A DNA stretch of 64,000 nucleotides from Natronorubrum aibiense (GCF_009392895.1 NZ_CP045488.1:744001-808000), one strand, 5' to 3'. Positions 19,672 to 28,496 are shown, counted from the stretch's first letter. Made by a program: numbers and translations. The notes: a model not told the origin generated them from the letters alone.

Positions 19672-20061
19672 TTACTGCACATCTTCTTGGTCGTGAACTT
19701 GTTCACAGTAGCGGCACTCAAGCTGACCGTCTCCGATATTGCGGAAGCCGCTCCCCGGACACTCAGGGTCGTCGCACGGAAGCAGGCGGTCGGTCTCTTT
19801 GTGCTGCTCTTTGTACGTCTGGATTGCGTCGTACAGCTTCGGTTTGGTTTCGTAGTATCGGCGGCCGCTGTCATCCCGCTTGCCTGCCACTCGGTTCACC
19901 AACCCGCGATTCATCAGTGACGTCAAGATCCGGTCGTCGATATTCGCCTCGCTGCTGGTCCACTCCCTGCCGGGTTCAGGGATCTCTGAAAGCTCATAGA
20001 TTCGATTCCCCACCCAATTGGCTGCCGATGTCTCGAGTTTCGTCACAGCATCGTTACTCAT
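19672..20061 (-). CDS. small HTH / zinc-ribbon protein of plasmid type
   Basis: A 129-residue protein not assigned to a named family. The N-terminal part looks like a winged helix (ANIDDRILTSLMNRGLVNRV, then GRRYYETKPKLYDAI). The C-terminus has CDDPECPGSG and CRYCEQVH, four cysteines that can form a zinc ribbon. Start ATG 20061-20059 overlaps the stop of the preceding 31-residue gene (ATGA), so it is the third gene of a tightly coupled mini-operon. Similar small Zn-ribbon proteins are common on haloarchaeal plasmids and proviruses. Confidence 0.7.
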   Translation of the reverse strand: MSNDAVTKLETSAANWVGNRIYELSEIPEPGREWTSSEANIDDRILTSLMNRGLVNRVAGKRDDSGRRYYETKPKLYDAIQTYKEQHKETDRLLPCDDPECPGSGFRNIGDGQLECRYCEQVHDQEDVQ

Positions 20062-20153
20062 TCTTCTCCGCTCACCCCCGCAGCCTCTTTCAGCCGCTCG
20101 AGTTCGGGCGACAACTCGAGTCGGGTGTTGCCATCGACGTGAGCGCTACTCAT
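20058..20153 (-). CDS. 31-residue hypothetical protein
   Basis: Short frame MSSAHVDGNTRLELSPEL... ending GVSGEE, too short for usual gene finders. I include it because its ATG (20153-20151) overlaps the stop of the upstream gene by 8 bases and its TGA overlaps the next start as ATGA, the coupling expected of a real operon member. Acidic composition fits a haloarchaeal protein. Function unknown. Confidence 0.5.
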   Translation of the reverse strand: MSSAHVDGNTRLELSPELERLKEAAGVSGEE

Positions 20154-20358
20154 CGGAATCTCCTCGCATCTGGTCGATCTCGTTCGACAGCGATCGTTCG
20201 AGCGAGCGGGCATCGTCGACCATACCGGTGACCATCTCATGTTTCGCTTCGTTGAGTCCAGCCGCCGGCACCTGCTGGAGTGCGGCAAGTGCATCGCAGA
20301 CTTGGGCAAGCGACTGTTCGCGAACCTCGAGATCCGACAATAGCGGCTGGTTACTCAT
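20146..20358 (-). CDS. 70-residue hypothetical helical protein
   Basis: Begins MSNQPLLSDLEVREQSLAQV and is predicted to be all-helical and acidic. The upstream part of the open frame (to 20496) is low-quality Ser/Arg-rich sequence and overlaps another coding frame, so I start at ATG 20358-20356. The start overlaps the stop of the truncated gene before it by 8 bases. No family recognised. Confidence 0.6.
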   Translation of the reverse strand: MSNQPLLSDLEVREQSLAQVCDALAALQQVPAAGLNEAKHEMVTGMVDDARSLERSLSNEIDQMRGDSDE

Positions 20359-20476
20359 CAGGATCACGATTCTCGCAGACAGTTTTGGTTGCAAGCTCAT
20401 ATGCCTCGTCGAAGTGCTCCTCGAGGAACTCGATATCTTCGCGGAGGTGACTGAATACAGCCGGTCGGTATTCAGG
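20351..20476 (-). pseudogene. 3' fragment of a gene cut at the TnpB right end
   Basis: A 41-residue acidic frame (SHLREDIEFLEEHFDEAYEL ... CENRDPDE) with no start codon. It is coupled by an 8-base overlap to the next gene, as in an operon, but on its upstream side it meets a stop at 20477-20479 close to the terminal hairpin of a TnpB remnant. I infer the transposon insertion removed its 5' part. Confidence 0.45.
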
Positions 20477-20489
20477 CTACCACTCTGAC

Positions 20490-20780
20490 TTACCATGTGA
20501 ACTATCCCGACCTACCGCGTTGAGGTCGGGGCTTCCTGTGTCTGTGTCGGAACTTGCAGGAACAGGTCCCACAGCGGTTCCAGACTCTGCAGGCGATTTC
20601 CCTTTACAGGCGGTTTGGTGTGTCCCACTCCTACCGAATCGACACTCGGACACAACCGGTCTGATGGAGGCGGACGGCGAACGCCCTGACGGGCATCGCC
20701 GTCCGCTCGTTCTCCCAAACTTCTTCTAAATCCTCGTCGTAGCTCTCGCTGAGCAGGTCTGCGAGCATTCTAACCAATTC
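20490..20780 (-). mobile_element. IS200/IS605 (IS1341-type) tnpB 3' remnant
   Basis: The hairpin CCCGACCT-n9-GAGGTCGGGG-like structure at 20509-20532 and the adjoining sequence are typical of the right end of haloarchaeal IS1341-type elements. Upstream on the minus strand lies only broken coding sequence resembling the low-complexity tail after the TnpB zinc finger. No RuvC residues or zinc finger remain. Classification rests on the hairpin and overall look, so it is moderate. Confidence 0.5.
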
Positions 20781-20855
20781 ACTCAACGACCTGGTCACTT
20801 CTCAAACTGGCTCAACTAGACACTGCCCCAGTTTCTTATTTGTCAGTTACGGAGT

Positions 20856-21236
20856 TTATCGAGTATTGTTTCCGTTAGGCCATACCCATATAAAGAAATA
20901 AACTAAGACGACAGTAATGAGTGCGAATGTGCCAATGAAGAGAGCTATCATGAAAGCAGGCGGATAAAGGAACAAACCCGGTGGTGGAACGTCTTCGTAT
21001 TTATTGAGTATGTCGAAAACGACAGCAGGAACGGCGAGAACAGTTGTAGGCAAAATAAACAAGACGACAAATGTCTCCAATGCCCATTCTGGAGCACTAG
21101 TAAAAAAAGTAGTACCTGACAAAAACAAAGCACTGACGCCAGACAGTGTCGGTAAATACCACCATTTGTCAGTGCGAGCAGCGATGGATTCGAGAGTTTG
21201 GAGAACCGGCCCAGACGAGTAGTTTTCGGAGACCAT
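20856..21236 (-). CDS. hypothetical three-TM membrane protein
   Basis: A 126-residue protein with hydrophobic segments at about 27-47, 52-75 and 93-118 and short hydrophilic ends. No family recognised. Codon use is AT-richer than neighbours, in keeping with the accessory region. The start ATG 21236-21234 gives a plausible cytosolic N-terminus. A small immunity or membrane-stress protein is possible but not shown. Confidence 0.6.
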   Translation of the reverse strand: MVSENYSSGPVLQTLESIAARTDKWWYLPTLSGVSALFLSGTTFFTSAPEWALETFVVLFILPTTVLAVPAVVFDILNKYEDVPPPGLFLYPPAFMIALFIGTFALITVVLVYFFIWVWPNGNNTR

Positions 21237-21500
21237 AGCCCCTATTTCTAGTTAATTTTCAAATATTTTCTGTTCACGAAGTCTGGTATCGTGCTGAGCT
21301 CATCCTTATATTTCGAATATCATTCCTGACAAAACCGGATAGATAAGTATTCTTGTCGGTATGTGTGTCCACTGTACTTACCGTTCATCGGGTAGTCATG
21401 GGAAGAGTCTGCAATCCGTTTTGTGATGCCCTTTTCTAGTTCAGCTAGTGTCTTTCGTGGCGCAGTTGTTGTTAGCATCTTATTATTCAAATGAACCCGA

Positions 21501-21680
21501 GGCTCTGGTGAATCGACATACGGCGTCGGGTTCCAGTGGTTCGATGGAGTCGTGAGAGCGTCCGCCCGCTTCGTCACTGCTGGAATCCTTGACGTCACAG
21601 GCAATTTCGTTCCAGCGTGACGCCTTGAGCGAGGTGAGTTCTCACCGGAGGTCGCTGCCGGCTAGCGATTCACCAGATCC
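21501..21680 (-). mobile_element. 180-bp MITE-like element with 15-bp terminal inverted repeats
   Basis: The ends GGCTCTGGTGAATCG (21501-21515) and CGATTCACCAGATCC (21666-21680) are inverted repeats matching at 14 of 15 positions. A diverged copy lies at 15997-16170 in the opposite orientation. The interior contains no full gene but one frame reads SRWNEIACDVKDSSSDEAGG, also recognisable in the other copy, so it may derive from the end of a longer transposon gene. No clear target-site duplication. Confidence 0.6.
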
Positions 21681-21723
21681 TACGAGACAGTACCGAAATC
21701 AACTCGGACTAAACACATACGTG

Positions 21724-22599
21724 TCATTTTTTTCGTTTCGCGGTTTCGTCGGCAAAGGTATCCATGACGGTACGAAATTGAGTCACGTACTCGTCAATTA
21801 TCTCAGAGAATATTGGGTGACCGACAAGGCGATCAGACGCGACCACGGAGAGAATCGCTAACGCAACACCTGCAGAGACATCGATTGCCCAGTGGATCCC
21901 GAGATACATCGTTGAGATGGCGACACTCACTGCCAGCAGGACTGCGACACCGAACCAGATTGGGTATTCTTGTCTGGTCCGGTAGGCAAATAACGCGACC
22001 GTCGCTGAAAGCGATGTGTGCAACGATGGAAAGACGTTAGTGTTGTGATTAACCTCACGGGTGAGAGACTGGTACTGAGGTTGGAAGTCGTATAGGACGG
22101 TTTGGATCATATCCGGTATGACGTTTCGAGGCCCGTAGGCAATCACCAGTAGATAGAGGACTAATCCGATCAAATAATTGAATGCATATGCAGACAGTAG
22201 CTCTCTGAGCGGCCGCGTATCAGACAACGCAAAGTACGCAATCACGGGGAAAATTAGCATAAAAGCGTACCCATAGACATAAATGAACGAAAAATACTGT
22301 GTGATTGCCGGATTAGCAAATGATTGGAACCAGATAATTGCCTCGCCTTCGATGGCATAGAATGTCGGTGTCAGATTCCACCCAATTGCCCATGAGAAAT
22401 CTGGTAGATGTTGCCGAGCGACTCGGTTTATGAGCAATGCGACTATCACTACGGCTGCGACAGGAGCACTCTTATATAATCGGACCCGCCATTCCTTCCA
22501 TGTCGTCCGTAATCGGTTTCGACCGATACACAGAGGTATAAAAACAGCGAGTAGAATCGAGACAACGGATGCTACTTCAACCAGTAACCTTCCAAGCAT
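21724..22599 (-). CDS. PAP2 superfamily phosphatase/phosphotransferase
   Basis: Integral membrane enzyme of 291 residues with about seven helices. PAP2 motifs 2 and 3 are present as PSLHTS (near residue 191) and YLGIHWAIDVSAG (near 234), giving the catalytic His pair and Asp; the motif 1 Lys/Arg region is less clear. The family acts on polyprenyl or phosphatidyl phosphates or transfers inositol-phosphate head groups. Its ATG overlaps the TGA of the upstream lipoprotein gene (ATGA at 22596-22599 region), so the two are translationally coupled. Confidence 0.85.
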   Translation of the reverse strand: MLGRLLVEVASVVSILLAVFIPLCIGRNRLRTTWKEWRVRLYKSAPVAAVVIVALLINRVARQHLPDFSWAIGWNLTPTFYAIEGEAIIWFQSFANPAITQYFSFIYVYGYAFMLIFPVIAYFALSDTRPLRELLSAYAFNYLIGLVLYLLVIAYGPRNVIPDMIQTVLYDFQPQYQSLTREVNHNTNVFPSLHTSLSATVALFAYRTRQEYPIWFGVAVLLAVSVAISTMYLGIHWAIDVSAGVALAILSVVASDRLVGHPIFSEIIDEYVTQFRTVMDTFADETAKRKK

Positions 22600-24386
22600 C
22601 AGTAATCCATTAGACGCTCACGGTCGTCGTTGTACTGGAAACCGTCTCGTTCGAACGCTCGTTTCGCCAAGTCCACGTTGAGGGTTCCTGTCTCTTCATT
22701 GGTCGTTGTTTCATTATCATTGCCGAAAAAGGGAGCGTATTGCGCTTCTCCGTCCCACATCAGATCGTCCGGTATCCACTCCGAGACGACGGGTGCGACG
22801 GTCGGCGTCGCCTGCCCATTAAAGATTTCGTCGACGATCGCTTCTCTATTGATTAGCCTCGCAACATTCTCTCGGAAATGTGGATTGCTAAACGGAGCGT
22901 TCCGGACGTTGAATCCAATGTGGTAGAAACTCCACGATGGTGTCTCGAGGAGTTCGAGATTGGAATTATCTAAGATGTCACTGACTGTTTCTGGTCTTAG
23001 AGTTGATGCCGTCATATCCACGTTTCCTGCCGAGAGTTGATCGACAGCCAAGTCGCTGTTTGGTACGACCGAGAAATTAAGTTTATCCGCGGTCGGTGCT
23101 GGAAGGTCGACATGTTTTCGTAGGGTGAAGTGATCATCGAATCGCTCGAATCGAAGTTGAGAACGCGATTCTTGGTCGACGAATGCGTACGGACCGCTAC
23201 CGATTTTCGGCACGGAAGCTGCGGTGACAATATCCCACGTTCCTTGCGTTGGCTCTTCATTATTCTCAAGGCGCTCTTTGACCGCTGCTTCCCAGACGTG
23301 TTTCGGAAGAATCGGAATCATAAACAACTGCTTCCCGACATCAACCGACGTTCCGACTCGAATTCGGACGGTCTGTGGATCGAGAACCTCGACTGCTTCA
23401 ACGGCATCCACCAGCTCACGGTACCTCGGCGTCGGAGACGGAGTATCACGCTCTCCAAGAGAAGTATCAGACAGAAATTCATAGGTGAACGCGACATCTT
23501 CGGCGGTAACCAGTTTGTCATCATGGAATCGACAGTCAGGACGGAGAGTAATCGTTGCAACCGAACTGTCCCACTCCACCGACTCTGCGAGCCACGGACG
23601 GATTTCATCTCCATCTTCAACCACCAGCGAGTCATACAGGATTCCTACAAACATGTCTCGGGTTCGATACGCCGCAGACAATGGATTAATATTTTGAGAC
23701 GATTGAGAGTCAGTTGTGACAGCGGTTAATACCGTATCTCCTTCGAATGCGTTAATATTCGGCTCAAGATCAAGGAAGCCGAGCCTCGTTCCAAGGCGAT
23801 AATCAGTCCAACCTTTGAACCGGTCCGTTCTGACAAGACGACGTTCAGGGGGGATACAGATTGGAACAATCGGATGCGTTTGCGCTACGTGATGTAGTAC
23901 TTTATCAATAGCTTCCTTTCGTTTCTTGCCGGTTGCCGAACGCTGCTGTTCAAGTAGTTCATCCATTTCGGCATCCGCGAATCCAAAGGGGTTCTGCCAG
24001 CCGGATTCGGGAGCATACTTCGAGTGGAACAGTCCGTACAGGTAGTATGGGTCAGCCCTGCCCGGATAATGACTGACATAACAATCGTAATCGCGATCCA
24101 GCAAGATCTTGCGCCATAGTTCGGAATCGGTCCGTGGTTCGATTCTAGTATTAATTCCGACTGCTTTGAGGTTTTTTTCGAGTTGGCGAGTGATTTGTAT
24201 GCTCTGTCGATCACTGTCCGTGGGGTGCGTTAAGATCGTGACCGAGAGTTGATTATTGGATCCATCAATAATGCCTTGTTTCCCGTTCGTACAACCGGCA
24301 AGCGAGCTAACAATTCCGCCACATCCCGCTGCGAGAACGGTACGTCTGCTTGCCAAACTGTTCAATTCATTTGAGTCTTTTTCCAT
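22599..24386 (-). CDS. ABC transporter binding lipoprotein, peptide family (SBP_5)
   Basis: Extracellular solute-binding protein of about 595 residues. The start at ATG 24386 gives MEKDSNELNSLASRRTVLAA with a Tat-type RR and a lipobox LAGC, so it is membrane-anchored. Two consecutive SBP_5-like regions appear: a short C-terminal-like piece (residues about 50-200) then WLAESVEWD, TAEDVAFTYEFL and GSGPYAFVDQ of a Dpp/Opp-type domain. The protein ends early (NDDRERLMDY), at a point where many family members continue. No permease or ATPase gene follows; instead a PAP2 gene overlaps its stop. Substrate unknown. Confidence 0.82.
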   Translation of the reverse strand: MEKDSNELNSLASRRTVLAAGCGGIVSSLAGCTNGKQGIIDGSNNQLSVTILTHPTDSDRQSIQITRQLEKNLKAVGINTRIEPRTDSELWRKILLDRDYDCYVSHYPGRADPYYLYGLFHSKYAPESGWQNPFGFADAEMDELLEQQRSATGKKRKEAIDKVLHHVAQTHPIVPICIPPERRLVRTDRFKGWTDYRLGTRLGFLDLEPNINAFEGDTVLTAVTTDSQSSQNINPLSAAYRTRDMFVGILYDSLVVEDGDEIRPWLAESVEWDSSVATITLRPDCRFHDDKLVTAEDVAFTYEFLSDTSLGERDTPSPTPRYRELVDAVEAVEVLDPQTVRIRVGTSVDVGKQLFMIPILPKHVWEAAVKERLENNEEPTQGTWDIVTAASVPKIGSGPYAFVDQESRSQLRFERFDDHFTLRKHVDLPAPTADKLNFSVVPNSDLAVDQLSAGNVDMTASTLRPETVSDILDNSNLELLETPSWSFYHIGFNVRNAPFSNPHFRENVARLINREAIVDEIFNGQATPTVAPVVSEWIPDDLMWDGEAQYAPFFGNDNETTTNEETGTLNVDLAKRAFERDGFQYNDDRERLMDY

Positions 24387-24813
24387 TTTAAATCTAGGAC
24401 ACATATGCCGTGACAGTTGATCGTTTTCCACTACATGTCACGTTCGATAGTATGTGTGTTTGCTTTCAATATTCTTGAGGGATATTTTCTAATATACTGA
24501 TTGTGATAACCGAACCATCTTCAAATTTGTGTATCTCTGTCTTTCTTCGAGGAGAGAATCCCGCTGTTCACGGCGTTGACGTGATGCAAAGCGTCTCGTT
24601 TGCACATCAGAATGCGAAGCGTTCCAAGGACGAGCGTGAATCCGACAACTCTGGTACAATCCACGTTCGATAGCGATACGCATTTCAAATTATTTAATTA
24701 AACTCTTTCCACAGGTTGTTAACAGAGATACAGCGGAATCGCGGGGTGTTGATGTCGGCTATCTTGCAGTGCTGCATAACCGTAGCACCAAGGCTCACAA
24801 GATCCAATCGTCG
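24387..24813. other. gene-free AT-rich spacer
   Basis: Contains the promoter region of the lipoprotein gene and, at 24545-24670, a minus-strand frame of modest quality without start context. I assign no gene here. Confidence 0.35.
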
Positions 24814-25374
24814 TTACTCGAGTAGGCCGAGATCCTCGAGACGTTTGACGATCACGTCGACGGCCTGCCTGGCGTCATCTACCTTCTTCCCTCCAGTGAC
24901 GACCAGCTTTCCGGAGCCAAAGAGGAGGGCGACGACCTCTGGATCGTCAAGTCGATAGACGAGTCCAGGGAACTGCTCTGGTTCGTACTCGATATTCTCG
25001 AGGCCGAGCCCAATCGCGATCGCATTCAGGTTGAGATTGCGGCTAAGGTCGGCACTGCTGACGATGTTCTGGACGATAATCTCTGGCTCCTCCTCAACTT
25101 GAATATGGAGTTCGCGGAGCTCATCGAAGACGATCTCCAGACTTTCGTGAACATCATCAGTGCTTTTTGCGCCAGTACAGACGATTTTTCCTGACCGGAA
25201 GATCAGTGCAGCAGACTTGGGGTTCTGGGTACGGTAGACGAGCCCAGGGAACTGCTCAGGGTCGTAATCAGCCCCCTCGAGGTCCATCGCGACACTCTGA
25301 AGATCAAGTTCCTGTCCGATGCCAGTCGACGCGACGACGTTTTCGATATTGATGGAGTCCTTTGGGTCCGCCAT
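24814..25374 (-). CDS. tbp: TATA-box binding protein
   Basis: General transcription initiation factor. The 186 residues contain the two direct repeats of the TBP saddle: NVVASTGIGQELDLQSVAMD ... YEPEQFPG-like in repeat 1 (DYDPEQFPGLVYR) and repeat 2 (EYEPEQFPGLVYR), each followed by a strand with GSGK/RSGK (FRSGKIVCTGAKS and FGSGKLVVTGGKK). The acidic surface is typical of haloarchaeal TBPs, which occur as several paralogues. Start ATG 25374-25372, with a TATA box 27 bases before it, so its own mRNA is probably leaderless. Confidence 0.97.
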   Translation of the reverse strand: MADPKDSINIENVVASTGIGQELDLQSVAMDLEGADYDPEQFPGLVYRTQNPKSAALIFRSGKIVCTGAKSTDDVHESLEIVFDELRELHIQVEEEPEIIVQNIVSSADLSRNLNLNAIAIGLGLENIEYEPEQFPGLVYRLDDPEVVALLFGSGKLVVTGGKKVDDARQAVDVIVKRLEDLGLLE

Positions 25375-25400
25375 GAGTTAGTAAAAAGACGTATTTAGTA

Positions 25401-25408
25401 CTTATAAA
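25401..25408 (-). promoter_or_regulatory. TATA box of tbp
   Basis: TTTATAAG on the minus strand, 27-34 bases before the ATG, which places transcription start at or very close to the start codon. Confidence 0.6.
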
Positions 25409-25535
25409 ACTCCGTACTATACTATGGACACATATTTTGTATTTTTGTTATATCCCGATATGGCCTCAGAACCTCCGTAACGAGGGGAAAATAGCAAGCG
25501 AACAGATACGAATAACGTTTCACGACCTTGTCGTA

Positions 25536-26207
25536 TCATATCTCAAAATCTGGAGACGATTCCTCACTTTGCTCGAGTCGGTTGTACAGATAATATGAGT
25601 ATGCAACAGTCACAGCAGCAGTTAAGAGAGCGGGAACCACAAGAAAGTAGAGCGCGTATTTACCGAAGAGGAGTCCGATCAGTGTCAGTATTGCGGTCAA
25701 CTTAAAGAGTGTTCCTCCGAGTGCGTGCGTCCGGTTCCAGACATCTTCGTTACTGAGTGTCCACGGCGTCCGGATGCCAACAAACCAATTGCGTTTAGCT
25801 CGTGTGAGCAGGATACCGCAGTAGTAGAAGAGACCCGCAGATCCGACGAGTACGAGATATGTGAAGTCGAATTCGTAGCCGAGATTGAAGGCGATAATCC
25901 CGACGTGGAGGAGGAGCATATATCCCGTAAAGACGATGATAAACCAGTCGTAATAGGGGCGGAACTCAGCGATGTTCGCTTGAAATGGGTCAATTCGGGG
26001 GATAAGCGCGAATAAAAGAAGTAAGCCCGCTGTCAGTGTCGGAAACAACCAGAGAGCGAGTGTCTTGGGCATCGTTCCGTTCGGTTCGCCTGCCGCGTTC
26101 CAGTTTGAGACGATTTTTGCGGGTAGTTCAGGCGCAGTAAGGAGACTCACGATGCCAGAGAGGACGACAAACCCGACTGTTAAACCAAATCGGTGGTGAG
26201 TGTTCAT
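25536..26207 (-). CDS. SdpI family / DUF1648 membrane protein
   Basis: A 223-residue membrane protein. The N-terminal DUF1648-like part contains the marker SNWNAAGEPNGTMPK (residues about 34-48), followed by SdpI-like helices with RNWFVGIRTPWTLSNEDVWN (about 138-157). In Bacillus SdpI gives immunity to the SdpC toxin and senses it; in haloarchaea the role is unknown. Six hydrophobic segments are visible. Divergent from the small membrane gene that starts at 26273. Confidence 0.85.
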   Translation of the reverse strand: MNTHHRFGLTVGFVVLSGIVSLLTAPELPAKIVSNWNAAGEPNGTMPKTLALWLFPTLTAGLLLLFALIPRIDPFQANIAEFRPYYDWFIIVFTGYMLLLHVGIIAFNLGYEFDFTYLVLVGSAGLFYYCGILLTRAKRNWFVGIRTPWTLSNEDVWNRTHALGGTLFKLTAILTLIGLLFGKYALYFLVVPALLTAAVTVAYSYYLYNRLEQSEESSPDFEI

Positions 26208-26272
26208 ATGAGCCTATATACTATTCTGGCATTGACAATAACCTTTTGACACCGGTTCAAGAAGTTAGTGGT

Positions 26273-26542
26273 ATGACAGTATCTGACAAGTCGGATATTT
26301 TAGAGGTGCCGTTCAGAACGCGGCTCATGAGGGTAGTTGTCTCGATCGTCGTCCTGACGTTCGTGACCGTCGTTCTTGGATACGGGGGCTGGCTTGTCCT
26401 GACGATTACCGCCAAGTTGGCGGGATACGATCCGGAGACAGCTGACGGTGACTTGCTTCGTCACCGGTTATTGGCCTGGCCTGATCGCAATAGAGAAGTT
26501 ATGCGCACTAACGGAAGAACGAGTATTCCATGGAAACCTTGA
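26273..26542 (+). CDS. small membrane protein, 3' end probably replaced by transposon DNA
   Basis: Starts MTVSDKSDILEVPFRTRLMR with one strong hydrophobic helix (residues about 22-48). ATG 26273 is preferred over the upstream GTG-type start because it follows the AT-rich promoter. The natural-looking sequence ends around GYDPETADGDLL; the last 20 or so residues are coded close to a TnpB right-end sequence at 26543, so the C-terminus may be artificial. Function unknown. Confidence 0.5.
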   Translation: MTVSDKSDILEVPFRTRLMRVVVSIVVLTFVTVVLGYGGWLVLTITAKLAGYDPETADGDLLRHRLLAWPDRNREVMRTNGRTSIPWKP

Positions 26543-26985
26543 CATCCTCCTCCGCGTGAACACGGAGGAATCCCGAGCGGTGGGAGTGTCAGGTTCGCAA
26601 CCATGGACGCCGCCACTTTGCGGGAACTCGTCTAACCCAGTCGTCGTGGTCGGTGGCTGACTGGCGGTGCCAAACCGCCGGTACTCCTATCCTCCATCAT
26701 GTTCGGACCCACCGTGTTGTTTTTGCCACGGAGAGTCCGTCAGACTTCGACGGATTCGGAGTTATCTTCAGGCTTGCTCAAGCCGACGGGCACGGGACGA
26801 ACCCTTCGAGGATTCGTGTTCACCGTGTCGGCGTTTCGGATACTGTCTCATTGAGTGGCGGACAGGCCGTGGTTCGAAAATCAAAGATTTTCGTCATCAC
26901 GAGAGAGCGACACTCTCTCGAACGACCTCCGAAGGCCGTTCGGAATCCGCTCCGTTCCGACCTGGCCTTCCCATCGTATAGTGGT
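26543..26985 (-). mobile_element. IS1341-type remnant with terminal hairpins
   Basis: CTTGACATCCTCCTCCGCGTGAACACGG-like sequence at 26540-26566 forms a hairpin (CCTCCGCGTG/CACGGAGG) and continues into CCCGAGCGGTGGGAGTGTCAGG; this is the usual right end of haloarchaeal tnpB elements on the minus strand. No TnpB catalytic sequence is left. At the other side four successive short hairpins occur at 26875-26959. Confidence 0.5.
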
Positions 26986-27150
26986 TCGTGGCACTTGAAA
27001 ATATGGACTGGTAACTCAGACTATGCTCTCATCGGTGGAAATCGTCCAATGACACGTATCCACGCCGTAAACGACGTGGTATTGCGCCTGCTCCGCATAT
27101 AAGTAGTTCGGAGCAAACCCTAACCCACCGCTCCTCGAAGGTTCTCTCGT

Positions 27151-27882
27151 ATGTCGACACATTCCGCCGCCGTTCGCCTCGTCCGGAACGCCACTATGCT
27201 TGTGACTCTCGAGGAGACGACGTTCCTCGTCGACCCGCTATTCGCGCCTCGTGGTGAGCTGCCGCCGATCCCGGATACGCCGAACGACCGTACGAACCCA
27301 CTCGTTCCGATGCCTGACATTGAACTGTCCTACGACGTTGTGGTCGTCACCCATCGTCATCCGGACCACTTCGACGAGGCGGCAAAAGAAGCACTCGAGG
27401 CAGACATCCCGTTGTTCTGCCAGCCTGAAGAAGTGAACGCGTTCATCGACGAGGGCTTCACGGATGTGCGACCTGTCGACGACGAAGCTGGGTTCGACGA
27501 TATCACCATCCACCGGACACCCGGACGCCACGGGCACGGACAGTTAGCCGAGGAGATGGGGCCGGTCTCTGGATTCGTCTTCGAAGCCGACGAGACGCTG
27601 TATCTCGCTGGCGACACGATCTGGTACGACGAGGTCGAACAGACATTCGACCGATTTGATCCCGATATGGTCGTTCTCAACGGCGGCGAAGCACAGTTTA
27701 ATCAAGGCGACCCCATCACGATGGGTGTCGAGGACATCGCCGCTGTCCGCGATGCGACCGACGCCACGGTCGTCGTCGTTCATATGGAAGCGATCAACCA
27801 TTGTCTCCTCACACGCGACGAGGTGCGGTCGGAGACGGAAGACATCCACGTTCCCGAAGACGGAGAGCAAGTCACTCTGTGA
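27151..27882 (+). CDS. MBL-fold metal-dependent hydrolase
   Basis: Beta-lactamase-superfamily hydrolase of the UlaG/L-ascorbate-6-phosphate lactonase-like or RomA-like group, 243 residues. Metal ligands are visible in VTHRHPDHFDEA (residues about 68-79), TPGRHGHGQ (about 122-130), GDTIW (about 153) and HMEAINHC (about 211). The N-terminal RNATMLVTLEETTFLVDPLF strand pattern is typical. Substrate unknown. The next gene (DsrE-like) begins 104 bases downstream on the same strand. Confidence 0.88.
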   Translation: MSTHSAAVRLVRNATMLVTLEETTFLVDPLFAPRGELPPIPDTPNDRTNPLVPMPDIELSYDVVVVTHRHPDHFDEAAKEALEADIPLFCQPEEVNAFIDEGFTDVRPVDDEAGFDDITIHRTPGRHGHGQLAEEMGPVSGFVFEADETLYLAGDTIWYDEVEQTFDRFDPDMVVLNGGEAQFNQGDPITMGVEDIAAVRDATDATVVVVHMEAINHCLLTRDEVRSETEDIHVPEDGEQVTL

Positions 27883-27986
27883 GAGACTGCGGGGGCGAAT
27901 TGGACTCGCTGCCACAACTTGTGGGACGATTCTACTCACTGGGAACTACCACCAAGCTTCAACTGAGCTGCCATCCAAGCGCCCGT

Positions 27987-28310
27987 ATGGACCTTGGAAT
28001 CATTCTCGAGACCAATGACCCTGAGCGTGTCTGGAATGCGTTCCGGCTGGCAAACACAGCACTCGATGCGGACCATACGGTTGAAGTCTTCCTCCTCGGA
28101 GACGGTGTTGAGGCACCAGACCTCGAGCACGAGAAATTCAATCCGCACGGAGTTATGCTCAAATATACTCAGAATGGTGGCGAACTCTTCGCCTGTGGGA
28201 CGTGTCTCGATTCCCGCGATCTCGAAGCGGACGATCTCAGGCCACGTTCGACGATGGATGACTACCTCCGAATCGTCGAGGACGCCGAGAAGGTACTCAC
28301 CATCGGTTGA
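27987..28310 (+). CDS. DsrE/DsrF-like family protein
   Basis: A 107-residue DsrE-fold protein (MDLGIILETNDPERVWNAFR, then ADHTVEVFLLGDGVEAPDLE). GGELFACGTCLDSRDL contains two cysteines in the position where DsrE/TusD-like proteins carry sulfur-relay cysteines. The longer open frame upstream to 27801 overlaps the preceding hydrolase gene and is rejected; ATG 27987 gives the correct family start. Possible role in sulfur transfer or tRNA thiolation; unproven. Confidence 0.85.
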   Translation: MDLGIILETNDPERVWNAFRLANTALDADHTVEVFLLGDGVEAPDLEHEKFNPHGVMLKYTQNGGELFACGTCLDSRDLEADDLRPRSTMDDYLRIVEDAEKVLTIG

Positions 28311-28496
28311 CTGAAAGCACTCGAGTTCGACGAACTCAATCTCAACGTCGCCGACGCTAGCACGAGTCGATAGCTGCTCCTTTTCACGGACCGCTCGAGT
28401 CGATGTTGCAGGCGAATCCGCTACTTCCCATACACAGACACTCCCCGTATTGGTCACCGGGCAAAGACTTAATCAGTGACCAACAGACGGATCAGT

